From NCBI GenBank assembly GCA_905236805.1, contig CAJOPH010000034.1:1-51953 (forward strand): a DNA stretch of 51,953 nucleotides, written 5' to 3'. The notes under the pieces were generated by a model. That model did no database searches and was not told where the DNA came from. It saw only the letters and a list, made by a program, of their open reading frames with translations. The DNA is from an uncultured Eubacterium sp. (GTDB taxonomy: Bacteria > Bacillota > Clostridia > Lachnospirales > Lachnospiraceae). A program made the position numbers and the translations under genes. Every line of letters starts with the position of its first letter. The stretch's first letter is position 1. Below, in pieces: positions 7,867 to 17,238 of the stretch.

Positions 7867-7906
7867 AAAGCCCCCCACAGGTTTTTTCCTGGGGGGGCTT
7901 TTTTTC
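7867..7906. terminator. Bidirectional terminator between gntR and secDF
   Basis: AAAGCCCCCC(AC)AGG, a T-rich loop, then CCT(G)GGGGGGCT and a T-run. It lies between convergent genes and can serve both. The plus-strand T-run is the longer. Confidence 0.88.
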
Positions 7907-7941
7907 ACTTAATCTTGTATCAAACGTATCAAACCGCAATA

Positions 7942-10095
7942 TCATTCCCGGATGGCATTTTTTCCTACCTTGGTCCGGAAGATGAACCACAGCGCACCCG
8001 TGATGCACACCGATGAATACGCGCCGCAGATAATGCCGACCATGAGCGGCAGCGCAAAGAGTCTTATGGATGCCACTCCCAGTATGAACATCGTAAAGGT
8101 CATGACGAAGGTCGTAAACGATGTATATATGGACCTGGTCAATGTCTGGGTGATACTCTTATCAACCATTTCCTCGAGGGATTCTTTGGTCTTTATGCTG
8201 TGGAAGTTTTCACGGATACGGTCGAATATGACGATGGTGGCGTTGATCGAGTATCCGACTATGGTCAGCATACACGCGATAAAGGTCGTCGACACAGATA
8301 CCCTGGCCACCGCGTAAAACGCCAGCACCACCAACACATCATGAACCAAAGCCAATACCGCCGCCGTACCGAATCGAAGATCCTTGAACCTGATCCAGAT
8401 ATATATCAGCATGCAGATGATGGCCACTATCACGGCCTGTATGGTAGAAGCCCTCATCTCGGAGCTCACCGTGGAGCTGATCACTTCATAGGATATGGTA
8501 TCCTCATCCACCCCAAAGTTCTCATTTAGGGTATCCGCCAGCTCCTGTCTTTCATCCAGGGAAAGCTCCCTGGTCTTTATGATGATCTCCGTGGAGTCCT
8601 GAACCTTTTGGGTGGTAATGTCGTTGTCACCTGTCACCTCCGCTACCACGGGGATGATGTCCGACTCTATCTGCTCTACCGTATAGTCTTCTCCAAAGTC
8701 AGCCTGGGTGGACGTACCTCCCACGAACTCAAGGCTGTACGCCAAAGCACCGTTTCCCTGTGAGGAATTTACACCCATGACTACCCATCCGCCTACTATC
8801 AGGACCAAAGAGATGGCTATGAATATTCCTCTCTTGCTCACGAATCTGATGACACTACGCTCTTTCTTTCTGCCGTACCATTTCACGTCGCGGCATCCCA
8901 AAGCATAAAAGATCCTCATCAGCCACAGCGATATCACCATCGCCGTAAACATAGACAGCACTATACCTATGGCCAGCGTATACGCAAAGCCCTTGACCGT
9001 GCCCACGCCCATGACTATGAGCACCACGGCCGCAATGAAGGTCGTTATGTTTCCGTCCACGATGGCGGAACGGGCCTTCCGGAAACCTATATCTATGGCA
9101 GTCTTTACTGCCTTGTCAGCCCCAAGCTCTTCCCTGATCCTGGCAAAGATGATAACGTTTGCGTCCACCGCCATACCGATGGACAGTATCACGCCGGCTA
9201 TGCCGGGAAGGGTAAGCGTAATGTCAAACAGATACATCGCGCATATCACCAGCCCCGTATAGATGACCAGCGCCATGGAAGCGACTATACCCGGTACCCA
9301 GTACACGGCTATCATGAAAATGATGATGATGGCAAGTCCTAGGCCAGCGGCCATGATGCTGGTGGAAAGCGCCTTTCCTCCCAGCTGGGCACCCACCACC
9401 TCCGACTGGAGCTCTGTCAGGGTAACAGACAAAGATCCTATACGGATGTAGGAAGCTAAGGTCTCGGCCGCCTCATAGTCCTCCATTCCCTCTATCATGC
9501 ACTTGCCGCCGGTGATGGCCGACTCTATGGTGGGGTTCGAAATGATCTCACCATCGTAATAGATGGGCATGGAATCGCCCACGTGATCTGTCGTAAAGTC
9601 CCCAAAGGTCTCGGCCGCCTCATCCGTGAAGGTGAGGTTTACCACGTACTGGGTGTTGCCCGTGTCATTCTTCGTGGTAGCCGCCTCCGCGCTGGTAATG
9701 TCGGTACCCGTGATGATGACGTTTCCGTCGCTGTCTTGTATCTCTAAGGTACCGGGCTCACCCAGCTGCTCCAGGATGGCATTGGCATCCGTCACTCCCG
9801 GAATCTCTACTGCTATACGATCCGATCCTACCTGATATACGGACACCTCGGTGCTGTTCGTCTCATCGGAAATACGCTGCTGAAGCTTGAACACCGTATC
9901 AGCCATATCCTCTGATGAGGGATCCCCCTCGGCCTGGTAGGTAATGGAAACACCCCCGGCCAGATCCAATCCCAGTGTCAGCCCCAGATCTTCATCGTTT
10001 ATGGTATCCCTCATGATGAATACCCCAAAGACGGAGCTTAATACCAGGACGGCTATGATCACTAACAAAATCAATACCGCTCTTGACTTTTTCAT
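7942..10095 (-). CDS. secDF: Fused protein-export membrane protein SecD-SecF
   Basis: 717 aa, a natural fusion of SecD and SecF, RND-type membrane proteins that use the proton gradient to help the Sec translocase pull exported proteins across. Visible are the SecD D1 motif LGLDLAGGVSITYQ near residue 38, the first periplasmic-type domain, the SecD membrane block with GMAVDANVIIFARIREE, then the SecF half from ~430 with EFVGGTSTQADFG and VGYSINATIVIFDRIREN. Twelve membrane helices are expected. The start ATG 10095 follows an 11-bp duplication that doubles the AGAGAGG ribosome-site core. It lies directly downstream of the SCIFF genes. Confidence 0.96.
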   Translation of the reverse strand: MKKSRAVLILLVIIAVLVLSSVFGVFIMRDTINDEDLGLTLGLDLAGGVSITYQAEGDPSSEDMADTVFKLQQRISDETNSTEVSVYQVGSDRIAVEIPGVTDANAILEQLGEPGTLEIQDSDGNVIITGTDITSAEAATTKNDTGNTQYVVNLTFTDEAAETFGDFTTDHVGDSMPIYYDGEIISNPTIESAITGGKCMIEGMEDYEAAETLASYIRIGSLSVTLTELQSEVVGAQLGGKALSTSIMAAGLGLAIIIIFMIAVYWVPGIVASMALVIYTGLVICAMYLFDITLTLPGIAGVILSIGMAVDANVIIFARIREELGADKAVKTAIDIGFRKARSAIVDGNITTFIAAVVLIVMGVGTVKGFAYTLAIGIVLSMFTAMVISLWLMRIFYALGCRDVKWYGRKKERSVIRFVSKRGIFIAISLVLIVGGWVVMGVNSSQGNGALAYSLEFVGGTSTQADFGEDYTVEQIESDIIPVVAEVTGDNDITTQKVQDSTEIIIKTRELSLDERQELADTLNENFGVDEDTISYEVISSTVSSEMRASTIQAVIVAIICMLIYIWIRFKDLRFGTAAVLALVHDVLVVLAFYAVARVSVSTTFIACMLTIVGYSINATIVIFDRIRENFHSIKTKESLEEMVDKSITQTLTRSIYTSFTTFVMTFTMFILGVASIRLFALPLMVGIICGAYSSVCITGALWFIFRTKVGKNAIRE

Positions 10096-10104
10096 CTCTG
10101 CTTT

Positions 10105-10126
10105 CCTCTCTTGTTCCTCTCTTGTT
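10105..10126 (-). repeat. Perfect 11-bp tandem duplication carrying the secDF ribosome site
   Basis: Two exact copies of CCTCTCTTGTT (plus strand) at 10105-10115 and 10116-10126. On the minus strand each gives AACAAGAGAGG. The distal copy overlaps the stop codon of scfB. Confidence 0.9.
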
Positions 10127-11510
10127 ATATATGTTTTGTGGTTGTTTCGGATTGCCGCATGACTTCATCTACTTTCAGCATTATGGCACATTCTACCCTT
10201 TTCTTCTGCAGCGTGCATCCTGTCTCATAGGTCCCATTGATATTACCCGTGGCGTTGAAGGAGTTTGCGGCGCAGCCTCCGCTGCAGTAAAACTTCGCGA
10301 AGCAGTCCCTGCATTTTTCCTTGGCATAGACATTGCTCTTGGAAAATTCCCCGCGCAGGCTGTGGTTCTTTATCCCATCAAAGACATTTCCCATGATAAA
10401 GCTGTCGTTTCCGACGAACTGGTGGCAGGGATACAGATCCCCCGAGGGTGTGACAGCCAGATACTCCGTACCGGAGCCGCAGCCCGTAAGCCGCTTTGCC
10501 ACGCAGGGACCTCCCTCCAAGTCTATCATGAAGTGGAAGAAGGTAAAATCCATCCCCCGGCTCCTCCGGTCTGCCATGTATGAGGCCAGCTCATCATACT
10601 GATCCAAAAGCTTCGGGATATCCTCATCCCGTATGGCATAGTCTTCCGAAGAAGGGGCTACCACAGGCTCTACCGATATCCTGTCGAATCCCATCTCCCT
10701 TAGGGCCTTCACATCCTCCGAAAAGTCCGTGTTAAAGTGGGTATAGGTGCCTCTTACGTAGTAATCCCTATCGCCCCTTTTTTTCGCGGCCTCCAAGAGC
10801 TTTGGCTGTATCGTCCCAAAGCTTCCCCGGCCTCCCCTGAAGGGTCTCATACGGTCATGTACTTCCTGTCTCCCGTCAATACTTAAAACGAGATTAGACA
10901 TTTCGGCGTTGGCAAACTCCATGACCTCCTCATCCAGAAGTACCCCATTGGTCGTTAGTGTAAATCTAAAATGCTTGTCCTTTTCCTTTTCGATGGACCT
11001 TCCGTATGCCACGAGGTCTTTTATCACGTTGAAATTAAGCAGGGGCTCTCCCCCGAAGAAATCCACTTCGAGATTCCTCCTTGATCCGCTGTTTTCCACA
11101 AGGAAATCAAGGGCCGCCTTTCCCACTTCATAAGGCATGAGGGCCTCGTCCCCATGGTATTTTCCATCGCCCGCGAAGCAGTACCTGCACGAAAGGTTGC
11201 ACCCATGGGCGATATGAAGGCACAGCGCCTTTACCACGGGGGCTTTGTTTTCTACTATGGTTCCTATGTATTCCTCGTAAGCATCTTCCGAAAAGAGTAC
11301 CCCCTCTTTCTCCAAGGTACGTATCTCATCTACCGCCTCTGCACACTGTAAGCCTTCGTATTTTGTCTCCAGGATGCCCACCACCTCATCCGGCGTATGG
11401 TCTTTCCACAAAGACAGTGCCTCATAGGAAACATCATCCAATACATGCACGGCTCCGGTATTTACGTCCAGGGCTATGTTGTAACCATTGTTCTTAAACT
11501 GATGAACCAT
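10125..11510 (-). CDS. scfB: SCIFF peptide thioether maturase (radical SAM/SPASM)
   Basis: 461 aa. It installs a thioether cross-link in the six-cysteine SCIFF peptide encoded just upstream. Residues 1-90 form the N-terminal peptide-recognition region (VLDDVSYEALSLW). The radical SAM cluster motif is CNLSCRYC (Cys104, 108, 111). FFGGEPLLNF is the SAM-binding glycine motif. The C-terminal SPASM/twitch part carries CGSGTEYLAVTPSGDLYPC and CRDCFAKFYCSGGC for auxiliary Fe-S clusters. The start is ATG 11510, 5 nt after the scfA stop. The biological role of mature SCIFF is still unclear in the field. Confidence 0.95.
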   Translation of the reverse strand: MVHQFKNNGYNIALDVNTGAVHVLDDVSYEALSLWKDHTPDEVVGILETKYEGLQCAEAVDEIRTLEKEGVLFSEDAYEEYIGTIVENKAPVVKALCLHIAHGCNLSCRYCFAGDGKYHGDEALMPYEVGKAALDFLVENSGSRRNLEVDFFGGEPLLNFNVIKDLVAYGRSIEKEKDKHFRFTLTTNGVLLDEEVMEFANAEMSNLVLSIDGRQEVHDRMRPFRGGRGSFGTIQPKLLEAAKKRGDRDYYVRGTYTHFNTDFSEDVKALREMGFDRISVEPVVAPSSEDYAIRDEDIPKLLDQYDELASYMADRRSRGMDFTFFHFMIDLEGGPCVAKRLTGCGSGTEYLAVTPSGDLYPCHQFVGNDSFIMGNVFDGIKNHSLRGEFSKSNVYAKEKCRDCFAKFYCSGGCAANSFNATGNINGTYETGCTLQKKRVECAIMLKVDEVMRQSETTTKHI

Positions 11511-11515
11511 TAATG

Positions 11516-11656
11516 TTATTTATGCTCGCAGGACTGGTTTCCTACAGTGCAGGATGTCTTGCAGGCAGACTGGCAGGATGTCTGGCATTCGCCGCAGCCA
11601 CCCGTCTTAACCGTCTTGTCCAGCCTCTTAACAGGCAATGTCTGAATATGCTTCAT
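11516..11656 (-). CDS. scfA: SCIFF precursor peptide (six cysteines in about forty-five residues)
   Basis: 46 aa ribosomally made peptide beginning MKHIQTLPVKRLDKTV. The core has six cysteines at 21, 24, 28, 32, 36 and 43 (CGEC, TSC, SAC, TSC, QSC) and ends EHK. The conserved leader TLPVKRLDK and the Cys spacing identify it as SCIFF, present in nearly all Clostridia. AGGAGGT lies seven bases before ATG 11656. It is followed by its maturase and then secDF. It has no signal peptide, so any export would use another route. Confidence 0.95.
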   Translation of the reverse strand: MKHIQTLPVKRLDKTVKTGGCGECQTSCQSACKTSCTVGNQSCEHK

Positions 11657-11707
11657 GGTAATACCTCCTATAATAAATATCATGGTCTGCAAAAAAATAG
11701 CCTAAGT

Positions 11708-11736
11708 ATTATACCACAAAGCTTCAAGAAAGAAAA
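11708..11736 (-). promoter_or_regulatory. Putative promoter of scfA-scfB-secDF
   Basis: Minus strand: perfect -10 TATAAT (11708-11713) with a weak -35 TTTTCT (11731-11736) at 17 bp. The leader to scfA is about 45 nt. Confidence 0.5.
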
Positions 11737-11793
11737 GCTAAAACTTTATGAACTTTTCAAGGTGCAATGTTTGTATGGTAAACAAATGATTCC

Positions 11794-14700
11794 CTACTGC
11801 CTTTCCCTGTTTGTGGAATGGTTCCCATAAAAGCTTTTGATATAGCTTTCCACGGCCGTTCCATTGAGGGCTGTAAAAGATTGTCTCACATCCTCCTTTT
11901 CATCAGATGTAAACGTCCATATCGAGGAATTGGTAAGTCCCCCCGCTGCTCCCTCTCCCTCTTCAAATTCCGATAGTTTCTTAAATGACGTTTTTATAAA
12001 TTCGCTGTAGTCATCGTCCACATACCACAGGGAATAAGGGTTAAGTCCCCCGTAGTCCCTGTAATTGTCCAAAGAGTAGTCGGCAGCATCGTGCGTATTA
12101 TAGGCATCTTCATTGATGAAACGGGTATATCCGTCCTTGGTGAGGGTCCATTCCGAATCATCCGTCTCATTGGAGGTATCGGATATCACCCACAGCATAA
12201 CGCTATCCTCCGTGACATTACCCGCCTCGTCTTTGGCATAAATAATTATCTCACATGAGCCCGAATCCCTCCTTCCGTCATCATCATCACGGCTAAGCTC
12301 ATCACAGATTTCCCTGACCCTCCTTACAGCGTCTGCCACATCCTTTAGCTCCACTATATCCTCGCTCCCCTGGGCCTCATCCTTGTCATAAAGGGCCGTA
12401 TATTCATCATGCCCTATCATGTCGCCCGTGATGTCCGGGGGATCTTCCTTTATCCCATCATCCTTTCCGCCGTAGGAATCCTCCCTGTCATATGAAATGA
12501 CGATATGGTCAGAATCTTCCCCATCGAGTACGATCTTTTCTATTATCTCCCCCAGCTCTTCATCCGTGGCATCTTCCACCGTCCTTGTATTTATCGTCCT
12601 GTCATATTTCTGGATGGCGGGAGCCTCATCCCATACGGCGTACAGCGTTATCTCTAAGATCCCTTCCGGATCGTAATGCATGGACGCTCCGTTCTGGAAG
12701 GCATCCGCCAGAAAGGCCAGGGAATCAAAGGCGTCTCCTTCCATGTAGTATCCGTCAGACTCCTTGGACTTGTTCGCGTATATCGTGGCGTTTTTATCAA
12801 AGCTCCAGCCCGCAAATGAATAGTTCACGGACTCTTCCACATATTCATCCTCATTAAGGTCCTTCCTTGTCCTTACTCCCTCCTTATCGTAATACGGTGC
12901 CTTTTCGTGGGAGGGTCCGTCGTTTCCGGGCATTTCGTAGGTCTTTATATGGTAATCCCCCACGCCATTTAGGCTTTTATCCAGGTTTACGCACGGGTTT
13001 TTTTCCGCGTCCTCGTTATAATAGGGCATATCGCCCCACTCAGACAGGGTATAGCTTTCCGATACCCCATCGTTAGTATTTCCGTTCCCGTCAAACCTTA
13101 TCACGTACTTTGTATCCCACACGGCGTAGAGGGCCATATATCCTTCGTTGGTCATTACGGTCTTTTTGGAATTTTTGTATACGTACTGCCGCAAGGGGTC
13201 ATACCACCCCACTATGGAAAGGGGAGCCTTTTGCGATGATCCGGTGCGCCCGGAAAAAGACACTTCAGATCCCCTCTTTGTATCTACCTCCTTGTCCTCG
13301 TTCCATTCTGAAGTGTCACTTGAGAGGTCCTCCGTGACAGAAAGTCTTGATCCCAACATGTCAAATCGTTTTTTAAGATCTTCCCACGTGGTGTCAAAAT
13401 AGTCTATGCCGTATGTTCCTGAGAGGACTATGTCCCCGTATCTGCTGCCATTATCCGCCCTCTTGTCGGACTCATCCTCCCAGTCGGTGTCATGGTTTTC
13501 ATCCACGCTGTAGTCGTCCCCTGATCCATCGGACTTGTTGTCTGTTACTGCCCTTAGGGATATTTTTTTAAGGGCGACCCTTCCCCCGTTTACACAGGGC
13601 TTTCCTACTCCCGTCACATTGGCGTAGTCTACCTTTACGGCCTCTCCCGAGGCTTCATCCGCATATTCTGCTTCCTTCTCGAAGACATAATTTTGGAGGT
13701 TGTCTATTTTTACCACCCCAAAGGCTGCTTCCTTTCCCTGCGTATCTTGTAAGGTTTTGGCATAGGATGCGCTTTGGGAGGCACCCCCCAAAGCCACCCT
13801 CACCATGGTCCTTTCTATGTATTCGGTATTGTTGCCATTTTCGCTGTCTATGGAATTGGTGGAGTCATCATCACAGGTAATAAGGGCTATGTTTTCCGTG
13901 GAAGTAAGCTCACCATCCACCGTGATCACCCTTTCTTCCCCGCTTTTTTGTCGCCATTGTATGCCATATTTGGCATTGTCCCGGTATTTTCTTTCCAGGT
14001 ATCCGCTCTCATCCTCATCCAGGAACACATAGTTTGAGAAATCTACCTTCGCATCCTTTGACATATGGTATTCCCCATCCTGGAAGACACCGAATGTGGT
14101 TATGTTGTCCCCATTGTTTTTTATAAGGCCGCCCTTCTGGTAGAAAACCCCTGTATTATTTATTCCGTTTTTTACATTTTTCTCCACATTACCGTCAAGC
14201 AGGCTAAAAACCCCCGCATTTAAGATCCCGTCCTTTGAATTTTTCTTTACACTGCCTCCATTTAGGATGATAAATCCTATATTGTTTATCCCGGATTCCA
14301 GGTTCCTCAATGAAGAAAAATCTCCGTCCTGCACGGATCCTTCATTGTACAGCCCGCATTTTCCGTTATCATTGACAGTCCCCCTTAAAGTGGTGATCGT
14401 TCCGTTATTGCTTATTCCATGCGAGCCGTTCTCATATGCTTTTCCACAGAAATTTTCGATATAGGATGAGCTCTCTGTCGAAATGCCATTTTGCGCATTC
14501 TTGTAAAGCTTAGCTCCAATATTGGAAAATTTTGCATCCTCCTTCATTAAAATGCCATTTTTATCATTGTCGTGTATAAGGATGTTTTCGCCCAGACCAT
14601 TACCTATGGTCTTTCCCTTGTGATAGATGCCGTTACCGCAGGCAGTGATCTCCATTTTTCCATAGAGTGCTATGGTGCCCTCTTCTTTTACCTTTAGCCC

Positions 14701-16116
14701 CATTATGTCGTCATGGCTGCCATTTATCTTTATATTTCCCGCGGAAGACTCCCTGAACTGCCCGTTATTTATCACTTTGGGTGACCCAAGACCCCTGGAC
14801 GATGTGCTTACGGAAAATGTCCCATCTACGTTCAGGTGGGATTCCGTGGAGACCTGGGCATCGGATGAGCTTACCGCATTGTCTTTTACCGTCATGGTTC
14901 CCGTAGTGGGAATGTTTAATATGGCATCATTAGACAGTCTCACCGCCGAGCCTTCTGCGCAGGTGTTTTCCGATATGGTCAAAGTGCCCGTGACATCTGC
15001 CTGTACGCTGTCTGTCATCCTCAGGATGCTGGATTGCGCGGTGCAGTTTTTTGCGGCCATGCTTCCCGTAATGTCTATCCTGTCTCTTCCCATGAACATG
15101 ATGATGTTTTTGCTGACATTGGAGTTCATGTTACTAATGTCGACGCTCCCTCCTATAATCCCCTCCCCGGATATATGTATGGCTCCGCAGCGGCTGTTCT
15201 TAAAACGGTTGGTTCCTTCCAGCACCAGGGCGGAGTTTTCTTCCGTATATATGGCGTAGCCATCAGCGCAAAGATTCTGAAAAACGCAGTTTTTTACCCT
15301 GATCGTACCTCCATCTGCCGATATGGCGGCGGTAAGTACGTCAGGTGAAGTGTTTTGGAAGGTGATATTATTTATGGTCACGACCTCGGATCTGTCAAGA
15401 TATTCGTCAACGGATATGATGGGGTCGCTTAGGACATTGTTTCCATCCCCCATGGTTCCGTTCTTTATGGTCACCTGTCCCACAAACACCTGCACCAGGT
15501 CAAATCCGCCATAGTCACTCCGACCCCTCCAGGTATGTCCGTTCAGGTCTATGGTGATAGGATCCCAGATATCCACGCTCGACCATGCGTTTATATTGGA
15601 GGTAAGCCTTATGACATCCCCGGGGGATGCTTCCTCTATGCGGTACCTTAGGCCCCTTTTATCCAAAGAATATTGGTATCCGTATGATCCCTGGTAGGTG
15701 GCTATGCCCGTCGTGGAATTATAGGAATACTGTCCCATATATACGCCGTTTTCATCCCTCCCCGCGTAACTTACCCGGTCGTTCCATGAATCCACGCTGT
15801 ACGTCCCTGACATCTTAAGGTCTGCCTGCGGCGTCTCAAATTCCACATCCGTGGAAAGATCTTCGTCCTGCCTTGTGACATCTTCGGAAGGAGTTTTTTC
15901 CCCTTCGTCATCCTTATCCGGAATCTCCACATCTTCCCCGGGATCATCCCGCGACGCATCGCCCGACTCATCTGCCCTTATCTGCCCGGATCCTTTCATG
16001 GATCCTGCGAGGGGGCTGTCTTTTTCCGTATCCCCATAGGACACCATACATCCTATATCAGGCACCTGACCCATTATCATTATTACGCTCAAAAAAAGCG
16101 CTATCTTTCTCCTCAT
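11794..16116 (-). CDS. Giant secreted beta-helix protein with InlB-type repeats, last gene of the Tad-like cluster
   Basis: 1440 aa, exported. It has an N-terminal signal peptide (RRKIALFLSVIMIMGQVPDIGC), then a ~60-residue acidic linker. Residues ~150-690 form a right-handed parallel beta-helix; within ~520-680 at least six ~20-residue coils repeat the pattern NGI-N-G (NGILMK, NGISTE, HGISNN, CGLYNE, SGINNI, DGILNA, NGINNT). Residues ~970-1190 contain InlB B-repeat-like modules (IVGWYDP, ALYAVW, FAGWSFD, ITLYAVW). A bacterial surface-type domain follows (KDEAGNVTEDSV) and then a ~120-residue C-terminal region with WTFTSDEKEDVRQSF. There is no LPXTG-type sorting signal and no C-terminal membrane anchor. 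ATG 16116 follows AGGGGAAAAG. It is probably a pilus-associated or released adhesin; the function is inferred only. Confidence 0.82.
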   Translation of the reverse strand: MRRKIALFLSVIMIMGQVPDIGCMVSYGDTEKDSPLAGSMKGSGQIRADESGDASRDDPGEDVEIPDKDDEGEKTPSEDVTRQDEDLSTDVEFETPQADLKMSGTYSVDSWNDRVSYAGRDENGVYMGQYSYNSTTGIATYQGSYGYQYSLDKRGLRYRIEEASPGDVIRLTSNINAWSSVDIWDPITIDLNGHTWRGRSDYGGFDLVQVFVGQVTIKNGTMGDGNNVLSDPIISVDEYLDRSEVVTINNITFQNTSPDVLTAAISADGGTIRVKNCVFQNLCADGYAIYTEENSALVLEGTNRFKNSRCGAIHISGEGIIGGSVDISNMNSNVSKNIIMFMGRDRIDITGSMAAKNCTAQSSILRMTDSVQADVTGTLTISENTCAEGSAVRLSNDAILNIPTTGTMTVKDNAVSSSDAQVSTESHLNVDGTFSVSTSSRGLGSPKVINNGQFRESSAGNIKINGSHDDIMGLKVKEEGTIALYGKMEITACGNGIYHKGKTIGNGLGENILIHDNDKNGILMKEDAKFSNIGAKLYKNAQNGISTESSSYIENFCGKAYENGSHGISNNGTITTLRGTVNDNGKCGLYNEGSVQDGDFSSLRNLESGINNIGFIILNGGSVKKNSKDGILNAGVFSLLDGNVEKNVKNGINNTGVFYQKGGLIKNNGDNITTFGVFQDGEYHMSKDAKVDFSNYVFLDEDESGYLERKYRDNAKYGIQWRQKSGEERVITVDGELTSTENIALITCDDDSTNSIDSENGNNTEYIERTMVRVALGGASQSASYAKTLQDTQGKEAAFGVVKIDNLQNYVFEKEAEYADEASGEAVKVDYANVTGVGKPCVNGGRVALKKISLRAVTDNKSDGSGDDYSVDENHDTDWEDESDKRADNGSRYGDIVLSGTYGIDYFDTTWEDLKKRFDMLGSRLSVTEDLSSDTSEWNEDKEVDTKRGSEVSFSGRTGSSQKAPLSIVGWYDPLRQYVYKNSKKTVMTNEGYMALYAVWDTKYVIRFDGNGNTNDGVSESYTLSEWGDMPYYNEDAEKNPCVNLDKSLNGVGDYHIKTYEMPGNDGPSHEKAPYYDKEGVRTRKDLNEDEYVEESVNYSFAGWSFDKNATIYANKSKESDGYYMEGDAFDSLAFLADAFQNGASMHYDPEGILEITLYAVWDEAPAIQKYDRTINTRTVEDATDEELGEIIEKIVLDGEDSDHIVISYDREDSYGGKDDGIKEDPPDITGDMIGHDEYTALYDKDEAQGSEDIVELKDVADAVRRVREICDELSRDDDDGRRDSGSCEIIIYAKDEAGNVTEDSVMLWVISDTSNETDDSEWTLTKDGYTRFINEDAYNTHDAADYSLDNYRDYGGLNPYSLWYVDDDYSEFIKTSFKKLSEFEEGEGAAGGLTNSSIWTFTSDEKEDVRQSFTALNGTAVESYIKSFYGNHSTNRERQ

Positions 16117-16160
16117 CTTTTCCCCTGAACGCTTAGGAATTCTCCTCAAATTAATTACCC

Positions 16161-17231
16161 TTAATCTTCCTTATACACGACCTCTACCTTTGCATCCTCC
16201 GTATATTTATCCGGAAGATTTGCCAGTATCCTGCAATTGCCTGTCACCCCCGATGTATACCGAAACTCCTTTATGGCATTTTGGTTCATGGAAGGAGGGG
16301 ATATCTTTTCACCGTAGAGTCCCGAAATGGAAATTAATCCTCCCGATGTCTTGCAGCCGATCACGTACCTAAACACGGAATATATCTTCATGTCCGATGT
16401 CACGGGCATCTTCGAAAAATCAGCCTCTCCTCCCCCAAAGCCGGTAAAAGACCAGAAGGCAAATGTCCCGTTTCCATGGTAATCCTTACTTCCGCCTCCC
16501 CTCGTATATTGAAGCTTTGGCGCATAGTCATATTCCATGACATTCCTTGTCGCATATGCTTCGGGGCTTTCCCTTAAAAGATACTTAACCTCATACATGA
16601 ACACCGCGTAAAATGTAAGGTCCTCTTCCACGGTTTCGGGAATATCTGCCTTTTTCCAGCCGTTTTTTTCAGAAGCTTCCAAGCCTGACAGCCACCCTTC
16701 CTTTGGGGGCTCTGTCGCCCAGTAAAGAAACCTCCCGTTTCCATTGATGTCACACGCAGGGTCTTTCGGCACGGTCGTTTTTTCCGAATGGGGCACCATA
16801 TAGCTTTCGTATTCATGCTCTTCGTCATACATGTAGGATACCTCATAGTAGGTATCGTCGCTTTGCTCCATGATCACGGTAGTGGCGTATGAGAGCTTTG
16901 ATGTGCCCCCCAGCATATTGGTATAGCTTTCTATTACATTTATGGAAAGGATCCCCTTCTCATAGTCCGCACCGGCCACATCCACCTCTATGTCGGCGTC
17001 ATTTTCCACCTGGCACAGGAGGTTCACGATGAAATCAGAAACAAAGGCCTCATTGGAATCTATGTCATAGTTTTTCTGCTCCATGGTTATTTCCACCGCG
17101 TTTTCCACGGACTGGGACAAAGCCTCTGAAAGCTCGGTGTCCCGCAAAAACCTTCCCACCACGGCCATTATTATGGCAACCACCACTATCCCCATGACGG
17201 AAAGGATCGTGCCTAAAATCATATTTTTCAT
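16161..17231 (-). CDS. Pseudopilin-like protein with InlB-type repeats
   Basis: 356 aa. Residues ~4-26 form one N-terminal membrane helix (ILGTILSVMGIVVVAIIMAVVG), followed by a ~110-residue extracytoplasmic region reminiscent of TadE/TadG-type minor pilins. Residues ~170-300 hold two or three short InlB-type modules (FLYWAT, FYAVFMYEVKYLL, FAFWSFTGF, IYSVFRYVIGC), the same class of module as in the 1440-aa neighbour. ATG 17231 is 8 nt after the previous gene. It could be a pilus tip subunit or the membrane anchor for the downstream giant protein; both are inferences from context. Confidence 0.68.
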   Translation of the reverse strand: MKNMILGTILSVMGIVVVAIIMAVVGRFLRDTELSEALSQSVENAVEITMEQKNYDIDSNEAFVSDFIVNLLCQVENDADIEVDVAGADYEKGILSINVIESYTNMLGGTSKLSYATTVIMEQSDDTYYEVSYMYDEEHEYESYMVPHSEKTTVPKDPACDINGNGRFLYWATEPPKEGWLSGLEASEKNGWKKADIPETVEEDLTFYAVFMYEVKYLLRESPEAYATRNVMEYDYAPKLQYTRGGGSKDYHGNGTFAFWSFTGFGGGEADFSKMPVTSDMKIYSVFRYVIGCKTSGGLISISGLYGEKISPPSMNQNAIKEFRYTSGVTGNCRILANLPDKYTEDAKVEVVYKED

Positions 17232-17238
17232 AGGTTCT

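Noticed and set aside
11794..16116. LPXTG or similar sorting signal on the giant protein, as substrate of the nearby sortase
   Set aside because: The C-terminus ends in a polar segment without a pentapeptide motif, hydrophobic helix or basic tail.
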